NCBI GenBank assembly: GCA_021323335.1
Contig: JAJTCN010000017.1
Coordinates: 1-48,920 of the forward strand
DNA: 48,920 nucleotides
Direction of reading: 5' to 3'
Origin: Ramlibacter sp.
Lineage (GTDB): Bacteria; Pseudomonadota; Gammaproteobacteria; Burkholderiales; Burkholderiaceae_C
Shown: piece by piece, positions 9,369 to 17,700 of the stretch
Layout: every line of letters begins with the position of its first letter
Position numbering within the stretch: position 1 is the first letter of the stretch
Made by a program: the position numbers and the translations under genes
The notes under the pieces: generated by a model
Seen by the model: only the letters and a program-made list of their open reading frames with translations
The model's database searches: none
What the model was told of the DNA's origin: nothing

Positions 9369-10172
9369 CTAATCCGGCGGAAGGCGGGCAGACAGGCGTT
9401 CACCCGCGCGGCGGAGGTGCGGCAGCATCTGGGCCCGGAATTCGGAGAAGCGCATCCGGTCCGCGTGAACGGAAATGCTCAATCCGGCGATCGTTCTGCC
9501 GCTTCGGTCGGTGACGGGCACGGCAATGGAACGCACGCCCAGTTCCAGCTCCTCGTCGCTGGAAGCCCAGCCTTGCTCGCGGCACTTGTCCAGCAGCACG
9601 AGGAGTTCGTCCAGCTCATACGTCGTGCGGGGCGTCAGTGGAATGCGATCCATGCCCTGCAGCTTGCGTGCTGCTTCGTCGCGCGGCATGCCCGCCAGCA
9701 GCACTCGCCCGAGCGAGGAGCAGTAAGCGGGCAGGCGCGCGCCGATGCCCAGCCCGGTCGCGAGGGTGCTTCGGGTGATCGAACGCGAGAGGATGATGAC
9801 GTCGTCATCCAGCAGCTTGCCCAGGGAAGAGGACTCCTTGGTACGCTCGGCCAGGGCCTCCATGACCGGCTGGGCAAGCTGCGCCGTGGGTCGTGATGTG
9901 AAATAGGCATGCGCGATCAGGAGCGTGCGCGCGGCCATCCAGTACCGCTTGCCGTCTGATTCCAGGTACCCCGAAGCGAGCAGGGTGTGCAGCGCCCGGC
10001 GTGCCGATGCCGGCGTGCTCCCCGTACGACGAGCGACTTCCGACGGAGTGAGCCGGCTTGCTTCACGCCCGAAGCACGTCAGTATCTCCAGTCCCTTCTT
10101 GAGGGCGACCACGATGTTCTTGTCGTGCGGCTGGGGACTGGCGACCAACGGAGCAGGGGAGATTTGGCGCAT
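9369..10172 (-). CDS. Second IclR-family transcriptional regulator
   Basis: A 267-residue IclR protein: winged HTH (KNIVVALKKGLEILTCFG...LTPSEVARRTGSTPASARRALHTLL) and C-terminal effector domain (GIGARLPAYCSSLGRVLLAGM; ELELGVRSIAVPVTDRSGRTIAGLSIS). The open frame continues to 10256, but the added residues look non-native, so the ATG at 10172 is preferred. It is convergent with the first IclR gene (37 bp between stops) and divergent from the Bug/nitrilase pair, which it probably controls. It shares the GARLPAYCS effector-domain region with the first IclR, so the two are paralogues of the same subfamily. Confidence 0.9.
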   Translation of the reverse strand: MRQISPAPLVASPQPHDKNIVVALKKGLEILTCFGREASRLTPSEVARRTGSTPASARRALHTLLASGYLESDGKRYWMAARTLLIAHAYFTSRPTAQLAQPVMEALAERTKESSSLGKLLDDDVIILSRSITRSTLATGLGIGARLPAYCSSLGRVLLAGMPRDEAARKLQGMDRIPLTPRTTYELDELLVLLDKCREQGWASSDEELELGVRSIAVPVTDRSGRTIAGLSISVHADRMRFSEFRAQMLPHLRRAGERLSARLPPD

Positions 10173-10219
10173 CGCGCCATTTTGGCTTTGCCGGTACGCC
10201 CGCCGCCCACAAAATTTTG
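10165..10219. promoter_or_regulatory. Divergent control region between iclR-2 and the Bug/nitrilase genes
   Basis: Two short palindromes occur here. TGGCGC-ATC-GCGCCA at 10165-10179 overlaps the iclR-2 start codon, and CAAAATTTTG at 10210-10219 is an AT-rich island between the divergent genes. Either could be the regulator's operator. The first is GC-rich and more likely by chance. No clear -35/-10 pair could be assigned. Confidence 0.35.
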
Positions 10220-10268
10220 CCGATCCCGCGCTGCAAGCGAACCCCGGCGTCTTCACCCTGGAAATTCG

Positions 10269-11237
10269 ATGAAAAAACTCCTGCTCTCAGTGATGGTTGC
10301 TCTCACACCGCTGCTCGCTGGTCCGGCCGCCGCGCAGGCGCCGGAGTTTCCAACCGGCCCGATCACCATCATCGTGCCCGTTGCCGCAGGGGACGGCTTT
10401 GACTCCGCCGCCCGAATCCTCGCGGAGAACCTGGCGGCGCACCTGCGCACCCCGGTACTGGTGGACAACCGGCCCGGTGCCGGCGGTGCCCTGTCCGTGG
10501 CCGAACTGCTCCGCGGGCCGAGGGATGGACAGAAGGTGCTGATGGCCATCAACGCGTCGCTCACCTTCAGGCCCGTGCTGCAGGCTGCCAGCACGAACTA
10601 CGACCCGTTCAAGGACCTGCAGCCCGTCAGCCTGGCCGAGCGCACGCCCAGTGTGCTCGTGATCGCCAACGGACTTCCGTTCAGCGACCTGAAGGGACTG
10701 GTCGAATTTGCCACGATCAATCCGGGCAAGGTGCGGCTCGGTACCGCGGGCCAGGGTTCCATCGGCGATCTGGACGTGGAAATCCTGAACGGCCTCACCA
10801 AGGCCGGCATTCTCTCGGTCCCCTTCAAGGGCTCGGGGCCCGCCATCACCGCCATGCGCGGCGGTCATTTGGAGGGCGTGATCGTCTCGCTCGGGTCGGT
10901 CAGCGGCACGCTGAAGGCAGGTGCGGCGAAAGCCATTGCGCTGTCCGACAAGTTTCCCGGCTATGAGCCGGTGCCCACGTTGAAGGAGCTCGGATACCCA
11001 CAGGACCTGATCGGCGTCTGGACGGCCTTTGTCGTGCCGGCGGGCGTGCCGGAGAGCACGCGCAAGACGCTTGAGGCGGCATTCGCCAGGTCACTCCAGG
11101 ATCCGGCGGTGAACACGCGGATCCTGCCGCTGGGGATCCTGAACGACTATCAGCCGCCCGCGCGCGTCGTCACCATGATGCGCGAGGAAACCGCCGTGGT
11201 GAAAGAAATCGGAAAGAAGCTCGGTCTCGCAAAGTAA
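10269..11237 (+). CDS. Bug/TctC-family periplasmic substrate-binding protein
   Basis: A 322-residue secreted binding protein of the tripartite tricarboxylate transporter family, hugely expanded in Burkholderiales. The signal peptide is residues 1-23 (MKKLLLSVMVALTPLLAGPAAAQA). Then come the family's ITIIVPVAAGDGFDSAARILAE segment, the VDNRPGAGG motif near 69-77 and GKVRLGTAGQGS. No TctA/TctB membrane genes accompany it, as is common for orphan Bug proteins. It sits 11 bp before a nitrilase gene and divergent from an IclR gene, so it may capture a nitrile or the product acid for uptake or sensing. The ligand is unknown. Confidence 0.9.
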   Translation: MKKLLLSVMVALTPLLAGPAAAQAPEFPTGPITIIVPVAAGDGFDSAARILAENLAAHLRTPVLVDNRPGAGGALSVAELLRGPRDGQKVLMAINASLTFRPVLQAASTNYDPFKDLQPVSLAERTPSVLVIANGLPFSDLKGLVEFATINPGKVRLGTAGQGSIGDLDVEILNGLTKAGILSVPFKGSGPAITAMRGGHLEGVIVSLGSVSGTLKAGAAKAIALSDKFPGYEPVPTLKELGYPQDLIGVWTAFVVPAGVPESTRKTLEAAFARSLQDPAVNTRILPLGILNDYQPPARVVTMMREETAVVKEIGKKLGLAK

Positions 11238-11248
11238 GGAATCAAGAG

Positions 11249-12229
11249 ATGCTGAAACTGGATATTCCCCCCAAGTACAAGGCGGCAGCCGTTCAGGCCG
11301 CACCGGTGTTCCTCGACCTCGACGCCAGCGTGGACAAGGCTTGTGCCCTCATCCGCGAAGCCGCCTCCCATGGCGCGAAGTTGATCGCGTTGCCGGAGGT
11401 CTTTCTCGCCGGCGGGCCGTACTGGGCATGGCACCTTCCCATGGGCCGGGGCGGCGCGTTCTCGGCCGAGCTGTTCCGAAACGCGGTGGAGGTGCCCGGA
11501 CCCGTGGTCGCCATGCTTGGACAGGCAGCTCGCGAGGCCCAGGCGTATGTGGTCATCGGCGTCAACGAGCGCGAAGGCAAGACGCTCTACAACACGCTGC
11601 TGTATTTCAGTCCCGGTGGCGAGCTCCTCGGCAAGCACCGCAAGTTCAGGCCGACCGGGCCCGAGAAGCTGGTCTGGGGTGACGGCGACGGGAGCACCCA
11701 CGAGGTGTATGACACTGCCGTCGGCAAGCTCGGAGGGCTGATCTGCGGCGAACATACGATGTCGCTGCCCGCGTACACCCTGGCCGCCATGGGTGAACAG
11801 GTCCATGTGGCCGCGTGGCTGGGGTTCACGCTGGCAGACCGCTCGCTGGCCGAGATCTGCTCCCGTTATCACGCCATCGCTCACAACAGCTACGTTCTGT
11901 GCAGCCAGCTGGTGGTCGGGCAGGACGTGCTGGATCGGCTGGGACTGACCCGCGAGCAGCAACCGGTGAACGCCTGGACGGCGATCATCGAAGCGGGCAG
12001 CGGAAAGCTGTTGACGGAACCGCTGGGCTGGGATGAGGAAGGCATCGTTTACGCGGAAATCGACCTGGGCGCGGCCATACCCAAGTACTTCATCCATGAG
12101 TCGACGGGGCACTACTGGCCAAAGCCGTTCAGCGTGGTGTTCGATGACCGCCCGAAGGCGCCGGTGCGGCGGATGACGGCATTTCCTGGAACCTCTGCCG
12201 ACGAAGAGGCGCGGGACCAGCGGGACTAG
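11249..12229 (+). CDS. Nitrilase-superfamily carbon-nitrogen hydrolase (probable nitrilase)
   Basis: A 326-residue cytoplasmic enzyme with the complete catalytic triad: Glu50 in LIALPEVFL, Lys132 in GKHRKFRPT and Cys166 in LICGEHT. The motif KHRKFRPTGPEKLVWGDGDG and the CGEHTM-type nucleophile elbow are characteristic of branch 1, the true nitrilases (nitrile to acid plus ammonia), rather than amidases or carbamoylases. Co-directional with the Bug protein 11 bp upstream, presumably one transcript under IclR-2. Branch 1 enzymes form helical oligomers. Substrate class (aliphatic, aryl or arylacetonitrile) cannot be read from the sequence. Confidence 0.88.
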   Translation: MLKLDIPPKYKAAAVQAAPVFLDLDASVDKACALIREAASHGAKLIALPEVFLAGGPYWAWHLPMGRGGAFSAELFRNAVEVPGPVVAMLGQAAREAQAYVVIGVNEREGKTLYNTLLYFSPGGELLGKHRKFRPTGPEKLVWGDGDGSTHEVYDTAVGKLGGLICGEHTMSLPAYTLAAMGEQVHVAAWLGFTLADRSLAEICSRYHAIAHNSYVLCSQLVVGQDVLDRLGLTREQQPVNAWTAIIEAGSGKLLTEPLGWDEEGIVYAEIDLGAAIPKYFIHESTGHYWPKPFSVVFDDRPKAPVRRMTAFPGTSADEEARDQRD

Positions 12230-12254
12230 GTCGAACCAGCCTGTCGCAACCGAT

Positions 12255-12279
12255 GTGGGCCGCCCGGCGGTCGGCCCAC
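12255..12279. terminator. GC-rich hairpin between convergent nitrilase and TlpA-like genes
   Basis: GTGGGCCG (12255-12262) and CGGCCCAC (12272-12279) form a perfect 8-bp stem with a 9-base loop. It sits between two convergent genes. There is no T-tract on either side, so it may be a weak or Rho-assisted terminator. Confidence 0.4.
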
Positions 12280-12334
12280 CCGGAGCTGGAAAAGTGCCGC
12301 CGACGGTGACGCCCTGAAATGGGAGATTTCAACT

Positions 12335-13159
12335 TCATTGTTTAGGAGCGGCAGCGGCAAGGGAGGAAAGGCGTTCGGCCAGGGAGGCCTCGGACAGCTC
12401 CCCGACGCGCGTGTCGACCAGGCGGCCGCGGGCGTCGAAGAATAGCGTCGTGGGCAGTGCACGATGACCCAGCTCCGCGCCGACCTCGCTGCGTCCGTCC
12501 AGCAGCACGTTGCGCAGCGCCAGGCCGCTCTTGCGCAGATAGGCGGCCACCTTCTGCGGCGACTCGCCCTGGTTCAGGAAGACGAAGTGCACGTCGGGGC
12601 GCGCCAACTGCGCCGCGTGCAGCACGGGCATTTCGCGCTGGCAGGGCGGACACCAGGTGGCCCACAGGTTGACCACCGTGGGCCGGCCCTCGTACGTTGA
12701 AAGCGCCACGGTGGTGCCGTCCATGGAGGGCAGGGCGAGCTTCGGCATGCGCACATCACCGGGTGCATTCGCGGACAGGACCAGGGCGCCCGCCAGCCAG
12801 AGTCCCGCGCCCACCCCCAGCGCGGCCGCCAGGGGCTTGCGCAAGGCGGCGCGGCGCGCCAGCACGACACCCACGTACGCAAATGCGACGCCCAGGCCGA
12901 CAGCGACATGCCAGCCGCCGTCGCGGATGTCCAGGATGCCCAGCGGCGACTTCAGGTAGGCGTCGCGGAACTGGACGACGAAGGCCAGGCGCGCCGCCAG
13001 CAAGCCGAGCAGCAGCATCCACATGAGATGCCGTTCCACCTCCGCACCGCGATCCTTGCCGAGGCGGCGCCCGGCGAAGCTCGCCAGCAGGAAGGCGGCC
13101 GCGGCCAGCAGCAGCGGCAGCGAGAGGACCAGAGGTCCAAGTTGAAATGTCTGCGTCAT
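12335..13159 (-). CDS. TlpA-like thioredoxin fused to an Lgt-like membrane domain
   Basis: About 274 residues from the ATG at 13159 (a longer frame to 13201 is less likely). The N-terminal ~120 residues hold several membrane segments and look like the first half of prolipoprotein diacylglyceryl transferase (LGPLVLSLPLLL..., LLAARLAFVVQFRDAYL, GILDIRDGGWHVAVGL). The Lgt HGG element is not conserved there, so transferase activity is doubtful. The C-terminal half is a periplasm-facing TlpA/ResA redoxin with active site WATWCPPCQREMP. Probable role: thiol-disulfide reduction outside the membrane, for example cytochrome c or sulfur metabolism. It is divergent from a persulfide-dioxygenase-like gene. 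Confidence 0.82.
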   Translation of the reverse strand: MTQTFQLGPLVLSLPLLLAAAAFLLASFAGRRLGKDRGAEVERHLMWMLLLGLLAARLAFVVQFRDAYLKSPLGILDIRDGGWHVAVGLGVAFAYVGVVLARRAALRKPLAAALGVGAGLWLAGALVLSANAPGDVRMPKLALPSMDGTTVALSTYEGRPTVVNLWATWCPPCQREMPVLHAAQLARPDVHFVFLNQGESPQKVAAYLRKSGLALRNVLLDGRSEVGAELGHRALPTTLFFDARGRLVDTRVGELSEASLAERLSSLAAAAPKQ

Positions 13160-13230
13160 CCGATAGGGGGCCCTGTGACCGGGTCCCGCTCTGCAGGTCA
13201 TCTCGTCATGCCGGCCTGGTTCCCGATCAC

Positions 13231-13246
13231 TATATCACATGATATA
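13231..13246. promoter_or_regulatory. AT-rich palindromic operator candidate between tlpA-like and MBL genes
   Basis: TATATCACATGATATA is a perfect 7-bp inverted repeat (TATATCA / TGATATA) around CA. It stands out in a very GC-rich region, lying 44 bp before the MBL-fold gene start and 72 bp from the divergent thioredoxin start. It is a natural site for a dimeric repressor of the ArsR (BigR-like) class, which often controls persulfide dioxygenases. No such regulator gene is in the window. Confidence 0.6.
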
Positions 13247-13289
13247 ACGTTTGGAACGCAGTCCCCAACGCCCCCAACCGGAGCGACGC

Positions 13290-14039
13290 ATGATCTTCCG
13301 ACAGCTTCTCGAACCCGTCTCAAGCACCTATACGTACGTGCTCGGCTGCCCCGAAACCGGCGAGGCCATCCTGGTGGACCCCGTCGTGAATTCGATGGAC
13401 CGCGACCTGCAGGTGCTCCAGGGCCTCGGCCTCCGGCTGGCCTATACCCTCGACACGCACATCCACGCGGACCACATCACGGCGGCCCTGGAGCTGAAGA
13501 AGCGCACCGGCAGCAGGATCGCGGCGCCGGCCTTCGACCGGCTCCCTTGTGCAGACCTCGGCATCGAAGAGGGCCGGCCATTGCGGGTCGGCTCGATGAC
13601 CATCGAAGGGCTGCACACGCCGGGCCACACGGACGGGCACTTCTCGTACGTGTCCGCGGCACGGGTGTTCACCGGCGACGCATTGCTGATCGACGGCTGC
13701 GGCCGGACCGACTTCCAGAACGGGGACTCGGCGGCGCTCTATCGCAGCGTCACGCAGAAACTCTTCGCGCTGGACGACGAAACCCTCGTCTATCCCGCGC
13801 ACGACTACACCGGCAGGCACGTGTCGTCGATCGCGCAGGAGAAGGCACGCAATCCGCGGCTCGGCGCCGGCAAGAGCGTGGCCGAGTTCCAGCGGATCAT
13901 GGCGAACCTGGACCTGCCGTACCCGAAATTCATCGACTACGCCGTACCGGGGAATCGGGGCTGCGGTGTCTGTCCGGATGGCTTGCCGGACGAACTGCAG
14001 AAATACTGCGCCCCCATGGCGGAGAGCCCGCAGGGATAG
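13290..14039 (+). CDS. MBL-fold hydrolase, persulfide dioxygenase-like (ETHE1/Blh type)
   Basis: A 249-residue cytoplasmic metallo-beta-lactamase-fold protein. The metal motif THIHADH, the downstream GHTDGH, the DALLIDGCGRTDFQ stretch and PAHDYTGRHVSSI are the pattern of persulfide dioxygenases (glutathione persulfide to sulfite). They differ from glyoxalase II, which has THxHxDH with a different C-terminus. The ATG at 13290 is chosen over 13251 because MIFRQLLEPVSSTYTY is the family N-terminus. The C-terminus contains CGVCPDGL, an extra cysteine pair. Its proximity to a periplasmic thioredoxin suggests a sulfur or thiol-stress context. Confidence 0.85.
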   Translation: MIFRQLLEPVSSTYTYVLGCPETGEAILVDPVVNSMDRDLQVLQGLGLRLAYTLDTHIHADHITAALELKKRTGSRIAAPAFDRLPCADLGIEEGRPLRVGSMTIEGLHTPGHTDGHFSYVSAARVFTGDALLIDGCGRTDFQNGDSAALYRSVTQKLFALDDETLVYPAHDYTGRHVSSIAQEKARNPRLGAGKSVAEFQRIMANLDLPYPKFIDYAVPGNRGCGVCPDGLPDELQKYCAPMAESPQG

Positions 14040-14129
14040 GGGGGCAGGCAACTGACGGGTCGCCCCCGTTCGATTTTCCTAATCCGCAGCCGCTTTTTGG
14101 TGGCCAGATGGAGCCTACGAGGAAAACGC

Positions 14130-14705
14130 ATGGCACTGGCACTGGCACCGGCATTGGACACGAGCGGTCGAAAGCTCGCGCGACTCGCGCGATCCGCATG
14201 GCAGGCGTTCGGCCCCGGACGGGCTGGCCGGCGGAGGGGGCTTGCCGGCCGCCCCTCCACCCTCGCGGTCTTCGATGTGTGCGAGCTGCCGGAACTGCGC
14301 CAGATCTTCGGCGATCGCGCGGCCCACCATACCGTGGCCGCGATCCTGCGCGCGCTGCAACGCATCGATCCCGTCGTCGGCCGCGTTTCGCGCACGACGG
14401 CCACTTCGTTCGCCGTCCTGCTGCCAGGGTACGACGAAGAGGCGGCCGCCATCGCGGTCCGCGCTGCCCTGGGGGAAGCGCCTGCGATCGAAAGCGACTG
14501 GCAGGGCGAAGAGCTCGTGGTGGTTCCCGATTTCCTGATCCGGACCTCGGGCGGCTCTCCGCACGGCGTCGACCGGCTCCACCGCCAGATGCTGGGCGAG
14601 ATCGCCGACCGGCAGCGACGCTTGCGGCGCCACCTGGACTACCTGCGGCGTGAACGGGAATCCCATCTCCCGACGACCCGGCCGGTCCTGCTGTCAAGCG
14701 CGTGA
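14130..14705 (+). CDS. Degenerate GGDEF-domain protein, no GGDEF motif
   Basis: A 191-residue protein whose middle follows the diguanylate cyclase pattern (LAVFDVCELPELRQIFGDRAAHH near 45-67; ILRALQRIDPVVGRVSRTT; SFAVLLPG near 93-100). Where RxGGDEF should be, it has SRTTATSF, so cyclase activity is not expected. A basic N-terminus (many Arg/Lys/Gly) and a basic helical C-terminus flank it. The ATG at 14130 follows GAGGA. It is convergent with the large hybrid kinase gene, overlapping its 3' end by 12 bp. A structural or regulatory remnant of c-di-GMP signalling is the best guess; no homologue function is known to me. Confidence 0.6.
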   Translation: MALALAPALDTSGRKLARLARSAWQAFGPGRAGRRRGLAGRPSTLAVFDVCELPELRQIFGDRAAHHTVAAILRALQRIDPVVGRVSRTTATSFAVLLPGYDEEAAAIAVRAALGEAPAIESDWQGEELVVVPDFLIRTSGGSPHGVDRLHRQMLGEIADRQRRLRRHLDYLRRERESHLPTTRPVLLSSA

Positions 14706-17700
14706 GCCGGCAGGGCTGCGGATCAGCCCGTCGAGATACGTGTCGAGCCGTTGCAGCTCGTGCTCGAAACCAACGACCGCCTCGCCAAGCGCCAGCGGGT
14801 CCTCGTCCGCGCTGGCGGCTTCGATGGCGGCACAGGCGCGCGCCAGCGCCGTCGCTCCCAGCATCAGGCTCGCGCCCTTGATCCGGTGCGAAGTCGCCAC
14901 CAGCGCGGGGATGTCTCCCGCGCGAGCCGCTGCGCGCAGGCTCGCCGCGTCGCAGTCGTTGGTGCGGCGGAAATCGGCGAGCATTTCGGCTTCGACCAGC
15001 ACGGCCCCGCCCGATATCTCGGCCAGCAGAGCGAGGTCGAGGAAGCCCGCGCCGACCGGCCGGGCCGCCACCTGACTGTGCGCCTGTCCGGTCGCGGCGC
15101 CGCTTGCCGGAGGCAGCGGGAGCCAGCGCGCGAGCTTGCTGCCCATCTCCGTGAGGTCGGCGGGCTTGACCACGTAGTCGTCCATGCCAGCGGCGAGACA
15201 GGATTCGACGGCGGCGGGGAGCGCGTTGGCGGTGCAGGCGATCACCGGGACCCGTCCGCCACCGGCCCGCTGTTCCATCGCCCGGATTTCCCGGGCCAGC
15301 TCGTAGCCGTTCATGCGCGGCATGTTGCAGTCCGTGACGAGGGCGGCGAACCGGCGCCGGTGCCACAGGTCGAGCGCCTCCACGCCGTCGCTCGCCGTCA
15401 TGGCTGCATAACCGAGGGACGACAGCTGCCGCCACAGGACCTGCCGGTTCGTCGGATGGTCGTCGACGACCAGCACCAGGGTGCCTTCCGCCTCGGCTTG
15501 TTCCAGGGAAGGGGCCTTGCGGCGGCCCGCTACCAGGGCAGCCAGGGTTTCCCGCCGGGTGCGGGCAGCCGGCAACGCCGGAACGGCCGCATCGCAGATC
15601 TCCATCGATAGCAGCAGGGTCAGCGTGGTGCCGCGGCCCGGCTCGCTGGCGATCTCCACGCTGCCCCCCATCAGTTCGGCCAGCCGGCGGGCGATCACCA
15701 GGCCGAGGCCGGTGCCGCCGTACAACGCACTGGTGGCCGCATCGGCCTGGGCAAAGGGCTGGAAGAGGCGGGCCAGCTGCTGCGGCGTCATCCCCACGCC
15801 GGTGTCCCGCACCGTGAACCGCAGGTGCTCCGTTTCCGCTCCGCGCCCCAGCAGTTCCACCCGCACTTCGACGCCGCCACGCTCGGTGAACTTGATGGCG
15901 TTGCTGAGGAAGTTGTTCAGGATCTGGCCCAGGCGCAGGGGATCGACCGCCAGCAGCGGACTGATCTGCGGCGCCACCTCCACGCGCAAGGCCAGGTTGC
16001 GGGTGGACGCGACCTGGCCGTGCAGCCGGGCGACGTTTTCCACGATGCTCCGGACGGAGCCGGCCACGAGGTTGAGGTCCAGCCGATTGGCCTCGATCTT
16101 CGAGAAGTCGAGGATGTCGTCGATGATGGACAGGAGGGACAGGCCGGACTCTCGCGCCAGGCCCAGCGTCAGGTGCTGGTCGGCGTCCAGCGCGCTCAGC
16201 TCGAGCAGCTCGAGCAGGCCGAGCAACCCGCTCATCGGCGTACGGATCTCGTGGCTCATCGACGCCAGGAAGTCGGACTTGGCGCGGTTGGCCGCTTCGG
16301 CCTGCGAGCGCGCCAGGTTCAGCTCCGCGGTGCGGCGGCGCACGCGCGACTCCAGGTCGGCGTTGAGCTCCTGCAGCGCGTCCCGGTCCCGCTGGCGTCC
16401 CGTCACGTCCTGCGCCATCAGCACGATGCCGACGACCTTGCCGGCCTCGTCCCGGTACGGCACCCGGTCCCGCTGGACCCACATCTCCTGGCCCAGCCGG
16501 GTGCGGATCTTCTGGGTGTCGCCGTAATGGGGCTGGCCGGTGCGGATCACCTCGAGGTCCGCCAGGTGGCCCTCGGCCGCCATGTCCGGATAGATCTCCA
16601 TGGCCGACCGGCCCTCGATCTCTTCGACGCGGAGACCCTCCGCTTCGGCGCCGCGCCGGTTGATCTTCAGGATCCGGTTCTCCGTGTCCTTGAACATGAT
16701 GAGCGCGGGCATCAGGTCGAACAGCACCCGCAGCTCGTGCTGGTGCCGTTCCAGCTCGCGGTTGGCGCGCGAAACCTCCATCTCGGCGAGTTTCAGGTCA
16801 TGGATGTCCGTACACGTCCCGACCCACTTCAGCAGCGTGCCATCCTCGTCGCGCTGGGGCACTCCCCGCAACAGCCACCAGCGATAGGTCCCGTCGGCGC
16901 GGCGCAGCCGGCTTTCCAGCATGTAGGTGCTGCCGGTGGCGGTAGCCGCCTGCCATGCCTCCCATGCGAGCTGCTGGTCCTCGGGATGGAAGGGCTTGTT
17001 CCAGCCATGCCCCAGGCTCTCGTCGAGCGTCAGGCCGGTGTAGTCGCCCCACCGCTGGTTGAAATAGATGTTCCAGCCGTCGGGGCGCGTCATCCAGACG
17101 ATCTGCGGCATCGATTCCGCCAGCGCCCGGAATTCGGCCTCGCTCTCGTGCAGCGCGGTCTCGGCGCGCTTGCGTTCGGTGATGACGACGGCCGACGGGA
17201 TCAGGAAGATCACCTCGCCGGTCTCGTCACGCAGCGGCTGCAGCGAGAAGTCGAGGTCGATCGCCTCGCCGTTCCTGCCGCGGGTCGTCACCTCGAACCG
17301 GGACGCCTCGCCCTGGGCCGCGCGCAGGATGGCGGCGCGCATCTGGTCCCGAACCGGCTGCGAATCCCGCCACCAGGGGGTGTCGGGGAAGGGCTGGCCC
17401 AGCACGTCCTGCGCCTCGATCCCGGCCGCTTCCAGCGGCGAGCGGTTGGCCTCGACCAGGATGCCCTGCGGTGTCAGCAGGCCCACGAACATGGAAGGGG
17501 CAAGCCCGTCCATGAGGCTGCGCAACTGGCGCTGGCTGCGCTGCACGGCCAGCGTGGCGAGCTTTCTCTCGGTGATGTCGTAGACCGTGCCGCGCGCCCC
17601 GGTGATGCGGCCGAAGGCGTCCCGTACCGCTTCGCCCCGGACGTGCAGCCAGCAGGCCTGGAGGTCCGTGCGGGCCACCTCGACCTCGATCTCGAACGGC

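Noticed and set aside
10165..10179. TGGCGC-ATC-GCGCCA as a firm IclR-2 operator
   Set aside because: GC-rich 6-bp arms are common by chance in this DNA and it overlaps coding sequence; kept only as a low-confidence candidate.
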